Positions 15,373 through 23,764 are shown, counted from the stretch's first letter. The stretch: DNA of 64,000 nt from Blastococcus mobilis (GCF_900188025.1 NZ_FZNO01000017.1:1-64000), one strand, 5' to 3'. A program made the numbers and translations. The notes: generated from the letters alone by a model not told the origin.

Positions 15373-16138
15373 TTATCGGTTCCAACTGGCGCCCCCGGAC
15401 GGCCAGTGAGAGCAGGGCCGTAGCGACAGCTGCCGCACCCCACCGGCGCCCAGCCGGGTGAAACAGGCGTGCCGCTCCAGCGAAGTCACCGTGTCGGCGA
15501 CCGCGGCGGCGTGCGCGGCCTCGATCTGCTCGGCCACCTCCCGCGGCGCCAGCGCCCACAGCGCCGAGACCGACTTCACCGGCGAAACGTCGGGTCATAG
15601 CCCGCCACCGCGCTCGTCGCCGGACGCGACACCCGGGCCAGGAAGTCCGACAGCTCCCGGGCGTTGGCTGGTGGGCGGCCGTGCTCCTCGGCGAACATGG
15701 CCGCGGCCAGCTCGCCGCGGATCCGCGCCCGCTCTCCGACCGGACGCGGTGCGCCGGGCGGCTGGCCGCGGGCGGCGGTGACCGCGGCGAACTCGCGCGC
15801 ACACCGCGCCCGGAACCCGTCGGCGGCTGGCGGGAAGACCGGAAACGGCTGACCCGGCGCTCCGGCCGCCCGCGCCCGCTCGGGGGCCCGCCCGGCGGCC
15901 AGTGCCTCCCGCTCCAGCCGGTCGGCGTCCGGATGGCGCCCGGCGCCGAACAGCGCCGTCATCTGCTCCTCACCGACCGGTCCCCGGCCGCCATCCCGTC
16001 CAGGCCGGCCAGGCCGCCACCGGCCCACCGGCCGGCCGACTCCCCCCGCTGGGCGTAGTAGTCACCCAACCCGGCACGGCCCCGGTCGGTGGCGTCGAAC
16101 GCCGCCACCTGCCGCGTCAGCTACGTGTACGCGTCCCC
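15373..16138 (-). pseudogene. MobF/TrwC-type conjugative relaxase, N-terminal fossil
   Basis: Reading the minus strand from 16138, the residues YLTRQVAAFDATDRGRAG and LGDYYAQRGESAGRW, then EEQMTALFGAGRHPDADRLE, then ARELSDFLARVSRPATSAVAGYD and VKSVSALWALAPREVAEQIE match the N-terminal relaxase domain of TrwC/TraI proteins. They are split over three frames, with a TAG at 16121-16123 in place of the first Tyr of that motif and frameshifts near 15980 and 15580. The very N-terminus and everything after about 15430 are gone. It is a dead remnant of a conjugative plasmid or integrative conjugative element. Confidence 0.8.
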
Positions 16139-16427
16139 CAACACCTGTTCGCTGCGCCCTGCGAGTTGACCTCGGGGGTGTCTGACAGGTCGGGAGAGCG
16201 AGACCTCTCACGTAGGCGCGCGCTTTCTGACCACCATCGGGCTGTGTTCGGCGTCGCTCGCGCGCACGCCAGCCATTGGTCCCGTAAGCGGCTTGACCAG
16301 TGCAGATGTACTCCGGCGGACCGCAGAGCACCCGCGGCCGATGGCTGGGTTATTTCGGCATCGGTCGCCCGGCTCGGGTGTCCCAAGCGGCCCACCTGGC
16401 GACGACCTCGAACTGGGCCTGCCTGTG

Positions 16428-17192
16428 TCATCGACGGCGGGGGAAGAGCAGGCTCAGTCCGAGCGGGGGGCGGAATGGTGTCCAGGCACCCTCGGCCATC
16501 CCCAGCCGGTCGGCCAGCAGCCACAGAACCGCCGGGTTGTAGGCAAGGCCGAGGTGGCTGCCGCGTACTTCCACGTTCTCCCGCCGAGAGCGGACCTCGT
16601 ACCGACACGACGACCAGTGCACGATGCCGTCGGCCCGCGTGTAGACCGACGTCGCGGGCACGCGCAGGGAGCCGCGCTCGGCCCAGGGCCGGGGCAGCGC
16701 TGCCGCCCCGCGGAGAAGGCGGGTGCCGCCGTCGACGATCCCCGACGCTGTGCGGAGCCAGGGCGCCGATCGCACCACCGGCGTGCCGAGGGTGACGAGT
16801 CCGCGGACGCTGCCCGGCGCGGCTCTGGCCAGTTCCTGTGCGTAGAGCCCGCCGAGACTCCAGCCGACCAGGCTGACCCGCCGTCTGGAGGTTCGGTGCA
16901 ACCGCTCAAGTTGCGCGCGCAACGTGTCGACGACGCGGCCCGTCGGGCCCCGGTTGATGCCCAGGCTCCAGCCGGACACGTTGTGGCCAAGGGCGCGGAG
17001 CGCGGTGCGGAGCACCATGGTGGCCGGGTCGCCGGTCATCAGCCCCGGCAGCACCAGCACCGGGTGGCCGTCACCGCGGCGGGCAGCCGCGAGCAACGGC
17101 CAGGCAGCCGCCAGGGCGGCGACGTCCAGACCCGCCCGCGGCGGCTCGGTGAGGAGCAAAGCTCGTGAGGGGTAGCGCTTGACGGCAGGCAC
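16428..17192 (-). CDS. Alpha/beta hydrolase (lipase/esterase-like)
   Basis: This 254-residue protein has an alpha/beta hydrolase core. The strand HPVLVLPGLMTGD precedes the nucleophile elbow GWSLGG (Ser about 112). The acid is probably Asp in YTRADGIVHW and the base His in VRGSHLGL. GTG 17192 is the only in-frame start near the beginning of homology, with a weak leader. It resembles small actinobacterial lipase-like hydrolases that act on acyl esters, but the substrate cannot be read from sequence. It stands alone between mobile-element debris. Confidence 0.75.
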   Translation of the reverse strand: MPAVKRYPSRALLLTEPPRAGLDVAALAAAWPLLAAARRGDGHPVLVLPGLMTGDPATMVLRTALRALGHNVSGWSLGINRGPTGRVVDTLRAQLERLHRTSRRRVSLVGWSLGGLYAQELARAAPGSVRGLVTLGTPVVRSAPWLRTASGIVDGGTRLLRGAAALPRPWAERGSLRVPATSVYTRADGIVHWSSCRYEVRSRRENVEVRGSHLGLAYNPAVLWLLADRLGMAEGAWTPFRPPLGLSLLFPRRR

Positions 17193-17273
17193 CTGAACAG
17201 CATCCCTGGCGCGGAACGTTCCAACCCGGCAGGCCGTGCACAGCAGACCTCGACCACCTCGGTAAGGGGCCGG

Positions 17274-17474
17274 TCACGCGACCGCCTGCGCGGGCTCCAG
17301 GACCATGACCCGCCACAGACCGGTGCGGTGCAGCAGCTCCTCGGTGGAGCGGGCGGCGACGCGCAGCACCACGGCACCGCCGCGGGACCGGCAGATGCGG
17401 TGTGCCCACAGCAGGACGGCGACGACGGCGTCCGGCAGGCGCTGCACCCGGGAAGGCGCAGGCGTTCTCCCGGT
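17274..17474 (-). pseudogene. Possible STAS-like (anti-anti-sigma) protein fragment
   Basis: A short minus-strand frame (about 57 residues from GTG 17447) reads DAVVAVLLWAHRICRSRGGA, then a strand-helix run ending LHRTGLWRVMVLEPA. The pattern of helix, strand and a late Thr-Gly-Leu is like the second half of a STAS domain. The upstream half is cut by a stop at 17475-17477. I cannot rule out a coincidental frame. The rest of 17193-17699 shows no other convincing gene. Confidence 0.35.
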
Positions 17475-17699
17475 CTAGGTCCTCACTGCTGGCCGCCGGC
17501 GGTGAACAGGACATGCGCGATGAAGAACTCCTTCCGAATCTGCCCGCTCAGAAGCAACTCGGCGACCACGTCCCGTCCTGCCATACCGCCACGGGCTCGG
17601 GGTTGCCGGAAGGGCTACCGACGGGCTACGGGGAGATCTTTGCCATGCAGCTACCTTGAGCGACTGTTGTCTTGTGCGGCGTAAGGCGCTTGAAGGGGC

Positions 17700-20051
17700 T
17701 CAGGCCTGACCGTGGAGGCGCCGCTCGAGGTTCGGCGAGGCGCCGGCCGAGAGCTGGGGACCGGCGCCACGGCTCGCGCCGGGCTGAGCGCTGGGACGTA
17801 TGGCGGCGCCGGGCGAGTCCGGCTTCCGGCGCTCCGGTCCGGCATAACCGGCTGGGTGTACGAAGGTGCCGGCAGGGGCCGGTCGGCCGAGGTGGTAGCC
17901 CTGCCCGTAAGGAACGCTCAGTGCCTGCAGCGCCGCCAGCTCCTCGGCAGTCTCGATGCCTTCGGCGACGACGTGCGCGCCGATCTGGTCGGCGAAGGTG
18001 GTGAGCGCGGCGGCGAGCGCGGCGCGGACGGGATCCCGACCGACGTCGCAGACCAGGGACCGGTCCAGCTTGATCAGATCGGGTGCCAGGGCGAGGACGT
18101 GCCGCAGACTGGCGTAGCCGGCTCCGGCGTCGTCGACCGCGAGCCGCAATCCGGCCGAGCGGGCGGGGGCCAGGCGCCGTAGCAGGGCGTCGTAGTCCTC
18201 GACCGCCGTGTGTTCGGTGAGTTCCAGGACCAGCCGGTCGACCGGCGCGCTCTCGAGCCGGTCGAGGAACCGGTCCGTCATGACCGTGGCGGGGGAGACG
18301 TTGACCGACAGGAACCCGCCGGTGTCCGGGGCGTGCTCGAGGGCCCGCGACAGCGCGGTGAGCTCCAGGTCCAGCTCTAGGCCCACGGCGGCGGCGCCGA
18401 ACCAGTAGTCCGGGCCGTGCCCGCTGCTGGGGAACCGGCTCAGGGCCTCCACGCCCACCAGGTGGGAGGAGCCGAGCTCCACGATCGGCTGGTAGACCGG
18501 CGACGGGTCCCCGGCGGCGTACATGGCATCGAGCAGGGCGCGGGTGTGGCGGCGGGCGTCGGCCTGGACCTCGTCGGCCTCGACGATCTCGGCGACGGCG
18601 GCCGCGATGACCCGCAGCACGCCGGCGTCTCGTTCGGTGAGGCGCTCGTCGGGGTCGCGGGCCAGCACGCACAGGCTGCCCCACAGCGCGCCGTTGCGTC
18701 GGTGCACCGGGACACCCACGTAGGCCCGCAGCCCCCACTCCACGACCCCGGGCAGCTCGGCCGTCAGCGGGTGGCCGGCGGAATCGGGAACGACACTGCC
18801 GATCCGTCCGCTGACCATGAGGTCGCAGTGGGTGCGGTCGCGACGCTGGACGAAGCGCGCGGTCACCGGCAGGTCGACGGTCTTGACGGTGTTGTGGATC
18901 AGCCACTCCCCGCCGCGGAACTCACCGAGGAGCGCCACGTCCATGCGCAGCTGCTCGCGGGCGAGCTCCAGCAGCGCGTCAATGCTGCCGTTGCGGGTCA
19001 GAGCTGTCGGGACGGCGTGCTCCCCGGTTCCCGGCTCCTCGTCGGCCTCTCCGGCCGACGGTCGAAGGGGGTGTGTGTCTCCTCGGGCATCCGTGGCGCT
19101 GCGGGCCGCTTTGATCGCCACCCGGGACGGCGCGGCGCCGTGCCTGGCCCCCTCGGCGTCCCGCCAGGTCTGCTCGATGGACGTGCCCGCGCGCCGGCTG
19201 GCGGCGCCCACCGCAGCGGTCACCCCTGCACTCGCCAGCGCCACGCGAACCCGCTCGACGAAGGCGCTCAGCGCCGCGCCGCCCATCCCCGGCAGGAGCA
19301 CGGCGAACACGTGGTCGCCCACGCGGGCCAGCAGATCGCCGCCCTGGATCTGCAGGACCAGGGCATCGGCGGCGCGGGCGAGCAGCTGTTCGGCGACGTG
19401 ACTGCCCTGGGCGGCGATGACGTCGTCCAGTCCCCGCACCTCCACGGAGACCACGCTGACCGGCGTTCCGTACCGGCCGGCGCGTACCTGCTCCGTCCGA
19501 ACCGCGGCCTCCCATGCCGCTCGATCGCGGACCCCGGTCAGGGCGTCGGTCCCGGCATGCGGCGCGGTTCGCTCGGCGTCGCGGGCAGCCTCCGCCAGGC
19601 GGAGCTCGTGACGTAGCAGCGTGCCGATCAGGCCGGCGCAGATCTGCACACTCCGGACGTGCGTGGCCAGCTCCGGCCCCCGGGGCGCGCGTCCGACCGC
19701 GACGAGGCTGCCCAGCGGTCGGCCGCCGTCACCTGGAATCCGCACCGCCAGCAGGGCGCGGAAGGGCGCAGCCTCGGCGCCGGGGCCCGCGGTGGACGAA
19801 GCGTCCACGACCCCTGCAGGCAGCCGTGTGAGGTCGCCGCAGACGGTGGGGGTGTCCCGGTCCACGAGCTGCCACCAGGTACGGAGCCAGGCAAGGGCGG
19901 CGTCGGTCGTGACCGCGAGGTCCCCGACGGCGAACGTGGCGAGCGGGTCGGGCTCGTCGGAGTCGGAGCGGACCACCATCCACAGGTCCAGCCCGACTCG
20001 GTACTGCAGGTCCTGGAGCGCGGCCTGGACGGCGGACTCGAAGTCCGTCAT
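17700..20051 (-). CDS. GAF-(degenerate GGDEF)-GAF-EAL cyclic-di-GMP phosphodiesterase
   Basis: This 783-residue signalling protein has, in order: a GAF-like sensor (about 1-150); a GGDEF domain (about 165-330) whose signature is RVGDHVF, so it should not make c-di-GMP; a second GAF (about 370-510); and an EAL domain (about 520-760). The EAL residues are present: VEALSRF, LSVNVSP, ELTEHT, VDDAGAGY, IKLDRS, VAEGIET and GQGYHLGRP. It should hydrolyse c-di-GMP or sense GTP through the dead GGDEF. The Pro/Gly-rich tail after 765 is disordered. ATG 20051 is chosen at the start of homology; ATG 20115 or further upstream is possible, as none has a clear ribosome site. Confidence 0.85.
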   Translation of the reverse strand: MTDFESAVQAALQDLQYRVGLDLWMVVRSDSDEPDPLATFAVGDLAVTTDAALAWLRTWWQLVDRDTPTVCGDLTRLPAGVVDASSTAGPGAEAAPFRALLAVRIPGDGGRPLGSLVAVGRAPRGPELATHVRSVQICAGLIGTLLRHELRLAEAARDAERTAPHAGTDALTGVRDRAAWEAAVRTEQVRAGRYGTPVSVVSVEVRGLDDVIAAQGSHVAEQLLARAADALVLQIQGGDLLARVGDHVFAVLLPGMGGAALSAFVERVRVALASAGVTAAVGAASRRAGTSIEQTWRDAEGARHGAAPSRVAIKAARSATDARGDTHPLRPSAGEADEEPGTGEHAVPTALTRNGSIDALLELAREQLRMDVALLGEFRGGEWLIHNTVKTVDLPVTARFVQRRDRTHCDLMVSGRIGSVVPDSAGHPLTAELPGVVEWGLRAYVGVPVHRRNGALWGSLCVLARDPDERLTERDAGVLRVIAAAVAEIVEADEVQADARRHTRALLDAMYAAGDPSPVYQPIVELGSSHLVGVEALSRFPSSGHGPDYWFGAAAVGLELDLELTALSRALEHAPDTGGFLSVNVSPATVMTDRFLDRLESAPVDRLVLELTEHTAVEDYDALLRRLAPARSAGLRLAVDDAGAGYASLRHVLALAPDLIKLDRSLVCDVGRDPVRAALAAALTTFADQIGAHVVAEGIETAEELAALQALSVPYGQGYHLGRPAPAGTFVHPAGYAGPERRKPDSPGAAIRPSAQPGASRGAGPQLSAGASPNLERRLHGQA

Positions 20052-20637
20052 CACCGGGGCGCCCGAGGACGCATCGCCAGTGGTCCCCCATGCGGTCATG
20101 ACAAGGAGCATCGGCGGTGTGCTGCGATCCTGGAAATCGCCGCCTGAGGCAGTACCCCGCAAGAGGGAGGGGTGACCCCTCCTCGGCTCGCCGGTTCGCC
20201 GCGACATGCCCAGCCCGGGAGCGCCCGGTCCCGTCGGGACAGGGCGAGGGCCTGGGTGGTGAGTCCTGGCGAGCCACGGTCGGCGGGCTACCTCCTCGCC
20301 GGCGCGATCGGCGACCCGGGGCGCACGACCGCCCGCCCCCGGGTCAGCCGCGGATGCGGACCGGTCCGTCACGCAGCGTGGTCATGTTGCGCGGAATGTC
20401 CGGTCGGCGGCAGGCCGGTGGCCTGGATGCACGCGGATCGATGACCCACTGTGACGAAACCGTATTCCCTGAACCGCCGAAACCGCTAGATCTAGCGGTT
20501 CGGCTCCGATCGCTCAAGCACATGTTGTGTTCGGTCGATGTCCTTCGTGTCAGCGACAGGGGTTCCGCGGAGGGGCCCACGAGACCACGGCGGCCACGAG
20601 AGTCGGCCGGGCTCCCGAACGAGAAGGAATACTCACC
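20052..20637. other. Intergenic region, divergent promoters
   Basis: This 586-nt stretch lies between the divergent EAL gene and the TasA-like gene. I see no protein-coding frame of its own; possible N-terminal extensions of the EAL protein reach about 20115. It holds the perfect 20-bp palindrome at 20481-20500 and the ribosome site GAGAAGGAA before 20638. It must contain the promoters of both genes. Confidence 0.5.
20481..20500. promoter_or_regulatory. Perfect 20-bp palindrome AACCGCTAGATCTAGCGGTT
   Basis: A perfect inverted repeat with no spacer lies about 140 nt upstream of the TasA-like gene. Flanking CCG/CGG extends it with a single unpaired A. Its AT-rich centre in GC-rich DNA and its position suggest an operator, although as RNA it could also form a hairpin. 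No regulator can be named. Confidence 0.5.
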
Positions 20638-21006
20638 ATGCGCAAGATCACTGTTGCCGGCGTGCTCGCTGTCGGCGCGATCGCCCTCGCCGCCGGCTCG
20701 GCCTCGACGGCCAGCAACACCGTGCCGAGCAGCGTCGCCGGCTACGGCACCTCGACCGTCTCCGGCGCCACGGCCGAGAGCCTGGAGTACACGCTGAGCG
20801 CCGACGGCACCACGATCACCGACGCCGCCCTGGTCTTCACCGGCAACCTCACCGGCCAGACGGTCGAGGCCGGCTTCGGCAGCAACGCGCTGACGGCGTG
20901 CAGCGTCGGCACCTACGACTCGGTGAACAACGAGACCCCGGTGACCTGCGCCGGCTTCAGCCAGGCCACGAGCACCTCCTCCACGTTCAACGTCGCCGTC
21001 GTCTGA
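20638..21006 (+). CDS. Small exported surface protein (TasA/SipW-substrate-like)
   Basis: This 122-residue protein has a signal peptide (MRKIT, then VAGVLAVGAIALAAGSAST). The mature part, about 97 residues, is Ser/Thr/Gly-rich and beta-strand-like, with two Cys in a spaced pair (TACSVG and VTCAGF) that could form a disulphide. It ends in VAVV with no sorting motif. The next gene, overlapping by 1 nt (TGATG), encodes a SipW-like signal peptidase, so this is probably its substrate, like TasA/camelysin-type fibre or coat proteins. GAGAAGGAA precedes ATG 20638. No closer family is recognised. Confidence 0.75.
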   Translation: MRKITVAGVLAVGAIALAAGSASTASNTVPSSVAGYGTSTVSGATAESLEYTLSADGTTITDAALVFTGNLTGQTVEAGFGSNALTACSVGTYDSVNNETPVTCAGFSQATSTSSTFNVAVV

Positions 21007-21755
21007 TGACCGCGGGTGCTGCGGGCGGTCCAGGAGGAGCCCGCAGCGCCCGCCTTCGTCCTTCCATGCGCACCCGTCAACCCGCCGCCTGGCTGCTCGC
21101 CGCCGTCCTCACCGTGGCGGCGTGGGTGGTCCTGGCCCCGCCGTCCATCGGCGGCCAGACCAGCTACGTCGTCACGCGCGGGGAGAGCATGCGGCCTGAC
21201 TTCCGCACCGGTGACCTGGCGCTGGTGCGGGAGGCTCCCCGCTACGCCGTCGGCGACGTGATCGCGTACCGCAGCCCGACCCTCGACGTCGTGGTCCTGC
21301 ACCGGATCGTCGCCGCCGAGCCCGGCGGCTTCCGCACCCGGGGGGACAACAACGACTGGACCGATCCCGACCTCGTCCCGGCGGCCCAGGTGATCGGTCG
21401 GCTCTGGTTGCACGTCCCCCAGGTCGGCTCCGTGCTCACCGCCACCCGCTCGGCCGTCCCCGTGCTCCTCGCCGGCGCGGCCGCCACCGTCCTCATGGTC
21501 CCGGCCGGCCCGGCCCGCCGCAGACGACACCCCGCCAGAAAGGTCCCCTCGTGCACCGGGCTCCCCGCCGCTCCCGCCCATCCCCGCTCCTCGCCGCCGG
21601 CGCCGTGGCCCTCGTCGCCGGCACTGCGCTGCTCGCCCTCGGCTCCCGCGCCGTGGTCGACCCCGGGGCACCGGACGCCGGTGCCCTCACCCACCACGTC
21701 GACGTCAGCTACGCCGCCACCGCAGACCCGGCCGTGTACCAGGACGGGCAGCTGA
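21006..21755 (+). CDS. SipW-like (ER-type, S26B) signal peptidase I
   Basis: The protein has an N-terminal membrane helix (AAWLLAAVLTVAAWVVL) and the catalytic Ser in RGESMRPDF. The ER-type His is in VVLHRIVA, in place of the Lys of bacterial SPase I, and the conserved Asp in GDNNDWTDPD. A second helix (VPVLLAGAAATVLMV) follows. It should cleave the neighbouring exported protein. The core ends near residue 165. The frame then runs 205 nt into the next gene as a Pro/Ser-rich tail of about 68 residues. Either this tail is real, or a lost stop or indel removed the original end. Confidence 0.85.
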   Translation: MTAGAAGGPGGARSARLRPSMRTRQPAAWLLAAVLTVAAWVVLAPPSIGGQTSYVVTRGESMRPDFRTGDLALVREAPRYAVGDVIAYRSPTLDVVVLHRIVAAEPGGFRTRGDNNDWTDPDLVPAAQVIGRLWLHVPQVGSVLTATRSAVPVLLAGAAATVLMVPAGPARRRRHPARKVPSCTGLPAAPAHPRSSPPAPWPSSPALRCSPSAPAPWSTPGHRTPVPSPTTSTSATPPPQTRPCTRTGS

Positions 21756-22615
21756 TCACCGGGGACCCCGTCTTCGTCCAGCTGAACCCCAGCGTTGATG
21801 TCCACGTGCGCTACGAGGTCTCCGGGGAAGGAGCCGGGAAGGCGGAGGGCGTCCTCGGCCTGAACGCGCGGCTGAGCGCCGGCAACGGCTGGCAGCGCGT
21901 CGTGCCGCTCGACCCCGGCCAGGACTTCCAAGGCGCCGGCGCCGGCCTGCGGGCCTCTCTCGACCTCGTCGCGCTCCGGGACGTGATCACCGCCGCCGAG
22001 CAGCGCACCGGCGTCGCCGAGGGCAGCTACCGGCTCGAACTGGAGCCCACCGTGGACGGTACCGTCGACGGGACGGCGATCGAGCTCACCTCGCCGGTTG
22101 CCTTCCGGCTCCAGGGCGGGCAGCTGGTGCTCGACGTCGCCGACCACCCCCGCGGGGAACCGGTCACCGGCACCTCCACGCAGGCGAGCCCTGGAGCCCC
22201 GCAGCAGACGCCGCGGCTGCAGCTGGCCGGCGCCAGCCTGGACGCCGGGACGGTCCAGCTCGCCGGATGGGGGTGTCTCGCGCTCGCCGCGGTACTGGGC
22301 GGCGTCGGCCTCCTCGGACGACGGGACCCCTGGTCCCGGCTGGGTCGGCCCGTGCTCACGGTGGCCTCCGGCGGCGTGCCCGACGGAACCGTCCGGACCG
22401 CCTCCCTCGACGAGCTGCTGGACCTCGCCCGGCGGTACGACCGGCCGGTGCTGCACGTGCCCGGGGCCGAGCAGTCGAACTACCTGGTGGAGGAGGCAGG
22501 CGTTTGGTACCTACACGTGACCTCACCCCAGCACTCGAAGCGAGTGCGGTGGTCGGACCGCCCGGGCGGGCTCCCCAGCTGGGTCGCAACCGCCCCAACC
22601 GCCTCGCAGGATTAG
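21551..22615 (+). CDS. DUF5305-like membrane protein
   Basis: This 354-residue protein has an N-terminal helix (about 13-31, SPLLAAGAVALVAGTALLAL), an extracellular beta-rich region of about 200 residues and a second helix near 237-256 (WGCLALAAVLGGVGLLG). A cytoplasmic tail of about 95 residues follows (TASLDELLDLARRYDRPVLH, then YLVEEAGVWYLH). This matches the architecture of DUF5305 proteins found next to SipW-type peptidases in actinobacteria and archaea. GTG 21551 has AAAGG at good spacing. The biochemical role is unknown, with assembly or anchoring of the small surface protein a reasonable guess. Confidence 0.75.
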   Translation: MHRAPRRSRPSPLLAAGAVALVAGTALLALGSRAVVDPGAPDAGALTHHVDVSYAATADPAVYQDGQLITGDPVFVQLNPSVDVHVRYEVSGEGAGKAEGVLGLNARLSAGNGWQRVVPLDPGQDFQGAGAGLRASLDLVALRDVITAAEQRTGVAEGSYRLELEPTVDGTVDGTAIELTSPVAFRLQGGQLVLDVADHPRGEPVTGTSTQASPGAPQQTPRLQLAGASLDAGTVQLAGWGCLALAAVLGGVGLLGRRDPWSRLGRPVLTVASGGVPDGTVRTASLDELLDLARRYDRPVLHVPGAEQSNYLVEEAGVWYLHVTSPQHSKRVRWSDRPGGLPSWVATAPTASQD

Positions 22616-22758
22616 GACGGAGCTACACGGCCGCGCCGGGTCGCCCTGAGGGTGGGCCGAGGCCGGTGCCATCAGCGCTCAAGAGCAGCGATGAATTGCA
22701 ACGGCGCTGGCCCGGGAGCCCATGACGGTACCCAGTGGTCCCTAGAGGCCTACCGCAG

Positions 22759-22802
22759 CTCCTAATCCGCGGGTTGTGGGTTCGATCCCCACGGGGCCCA
22801 CC
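22759..22802 (+). pseudogene. 3' half of a tRNA-Lys-like gene (attachment-site scar)
   Basis: The sequence from the anticodon loop to the acceptor end is tRNA-like: loop CTCCTAA, stem strand TCCGC, variable GGGTT, a perfect T arm (GTGGG TTCGATC CCCAC) and GGGGCCCACC. It matches actinobacterial tRNA-Lys except for the anticodon change. Upstream bases cannot pair to give the 5' acceptor, D arm or anticodon stem, so no complete tRNA exists. Such 3' tRNA copies are left when integrative elements insert into tRNA genes. The rest of 22616-23134 shows no gene. Confidence 0.65.
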
Positions 22803-23134
22803 GGAACATCTACGCACTCCGGGCGTGTGTTGCTCGGGTGTTGGCGAACACGCCGTGCGCCGAGACCGTGCCGCGACATCATCGACGCCTTCATGGGCCG
22901 GCTCACGCTCGGCAGGCGTTGATCCTGTCGACATGTGGGGGCCACATCCGGCGGGTCACCGTGTCCGTTCGGCGCCCTTGCAACGATTCGGGAACGCGGG
23001 GAGGGCGAACCCGCGAGCAACCGAGGCTGCGGGGCCGGACCACGTACCTTTCTGCCATCCCCGCTGCCGGTTCCCGGCGGTGCGGCGTGGCCGACGCCCT
23101 TCCCCAGCGGCGGCCCCACACGGATGTGGAAACG

Positions 23135-23764
23135 GTGAGTGGCGTGCGTGGTCTGTCCAGCAGTGAGGTCGTCCTCGACGGCGCGGTCCGACAGGGCTGG
23201 TGGTTGGTCGTCGACGAGGCGGCCGGTCCCGGACGGATCGTGGCGGGGCCGTTCCCCGACCGCGCCGAGGCCGGCTGGGCCGTCGATGCGCTCGTGGACG
23301 GCGGGCCCGACGACGTCCGGTCGATCTACGGGACCGGGCGTGCCGACGGCGGCGTCGACCGCCGGCCGTCGCCGCACGACTGGGCCTGGCTGGCGCACCT
23401 GAGTGCGCAGCTCGATCGCCTCCCCGAGGGCTGGGACGCCGGACTTCCCGACGACGACCCGCTCGGCACCCTCGTGGTCGAGGTCGCCGCGGCGCTGGTG
23501 GAGGCGGGGTTGTCCGCGCACGACTCCACCGGGACCGACCAGGTCGGCGGTGTCTGCCTGAGTCCCGAGCCCTCACTGGGCGGCATTGTCGTCACGTGGC
23601 GTCAGCACGACCGGATGAGCGTCGAGCAGGTCCACGGCGCCGCGGCGGACGTCATGGTGCAGCAGGCGATGAGCCGTGCCCTGGCCGAGGTGCTCCAGGT
23701 TCGTGGCTTCGTGGTGGACGCCTTCGGTGGTGCCAGCGGCCACCTGGTCCGCCTGACGGCCTGA
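23135..23764 (+). CDS. Hypothetical protein, actinobacterial
   Basis: This acidic protein of about 209 residues has no membrane segment or signal peptide. It opens with a short alpha/beta unit (GWWLVVDEAAGPGRIVAGPF) and has a Trp-rich middle (HDWAWLAHLSAQLDRLPEGW). A C-terminal half follows with a beta hairpin (GGIVVTWRQHDR) and a helix containing an HGAAADVMVQQAMSRAL run. Coding bias continues back to about 23130, where GTG 23135 follows GGAAAC; frames further upstream look non-coding. I do not recognise a family. It stands alone. Confidence 0.6.
   Translation: MSGVRGLSSSEVVLDGAVRQGWWLVVDEAAGPGRIVAGPFPDRAEAGWAVDALVDGGPDDVRSIYGTGRADGGVDRRPSPHDWAWLAHLSAQLDRLPEGWDAGLPDDDPLGTLVVEVAAALVEAGLSAHDSTGTDQVGGVCLSPEPSLGGIVVTWRQHDRMSVEQVHGAAADVMVQQAMSRALAEVLQVRGFVVDAFGGASGHLVRLTA

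Noticed and set aside
17480-17660. A riboswitch-like segment with GGCAAAG and GGTAGCCC on the minus strand near the c-di-GMP gene, and a 48-codon plus-strand frame at 17513
   Set aside because: The segment lies downstream, not upstream, of the EAL gene, and the pairing pattern of a GEMM riboswitch is not there. The short frame has no convincing ribosome site or family.
22700-22810. A complete tRNA gene
   Set aside because: The T arm and 3' acceptor strand are good, but no matching 5' acceptor, D arm or anticodon stem exists upstream, so only a 3' fragment is supported.
22838-23134. N-terminal extension of the hypothetical protein at 23135
   Set aside because: The frame is open, but composition is Arg/Pro/Cys-rich and unlike coding sequence, and a tRNA fragment lies just upstream. 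The start at 23135 has a better leader.
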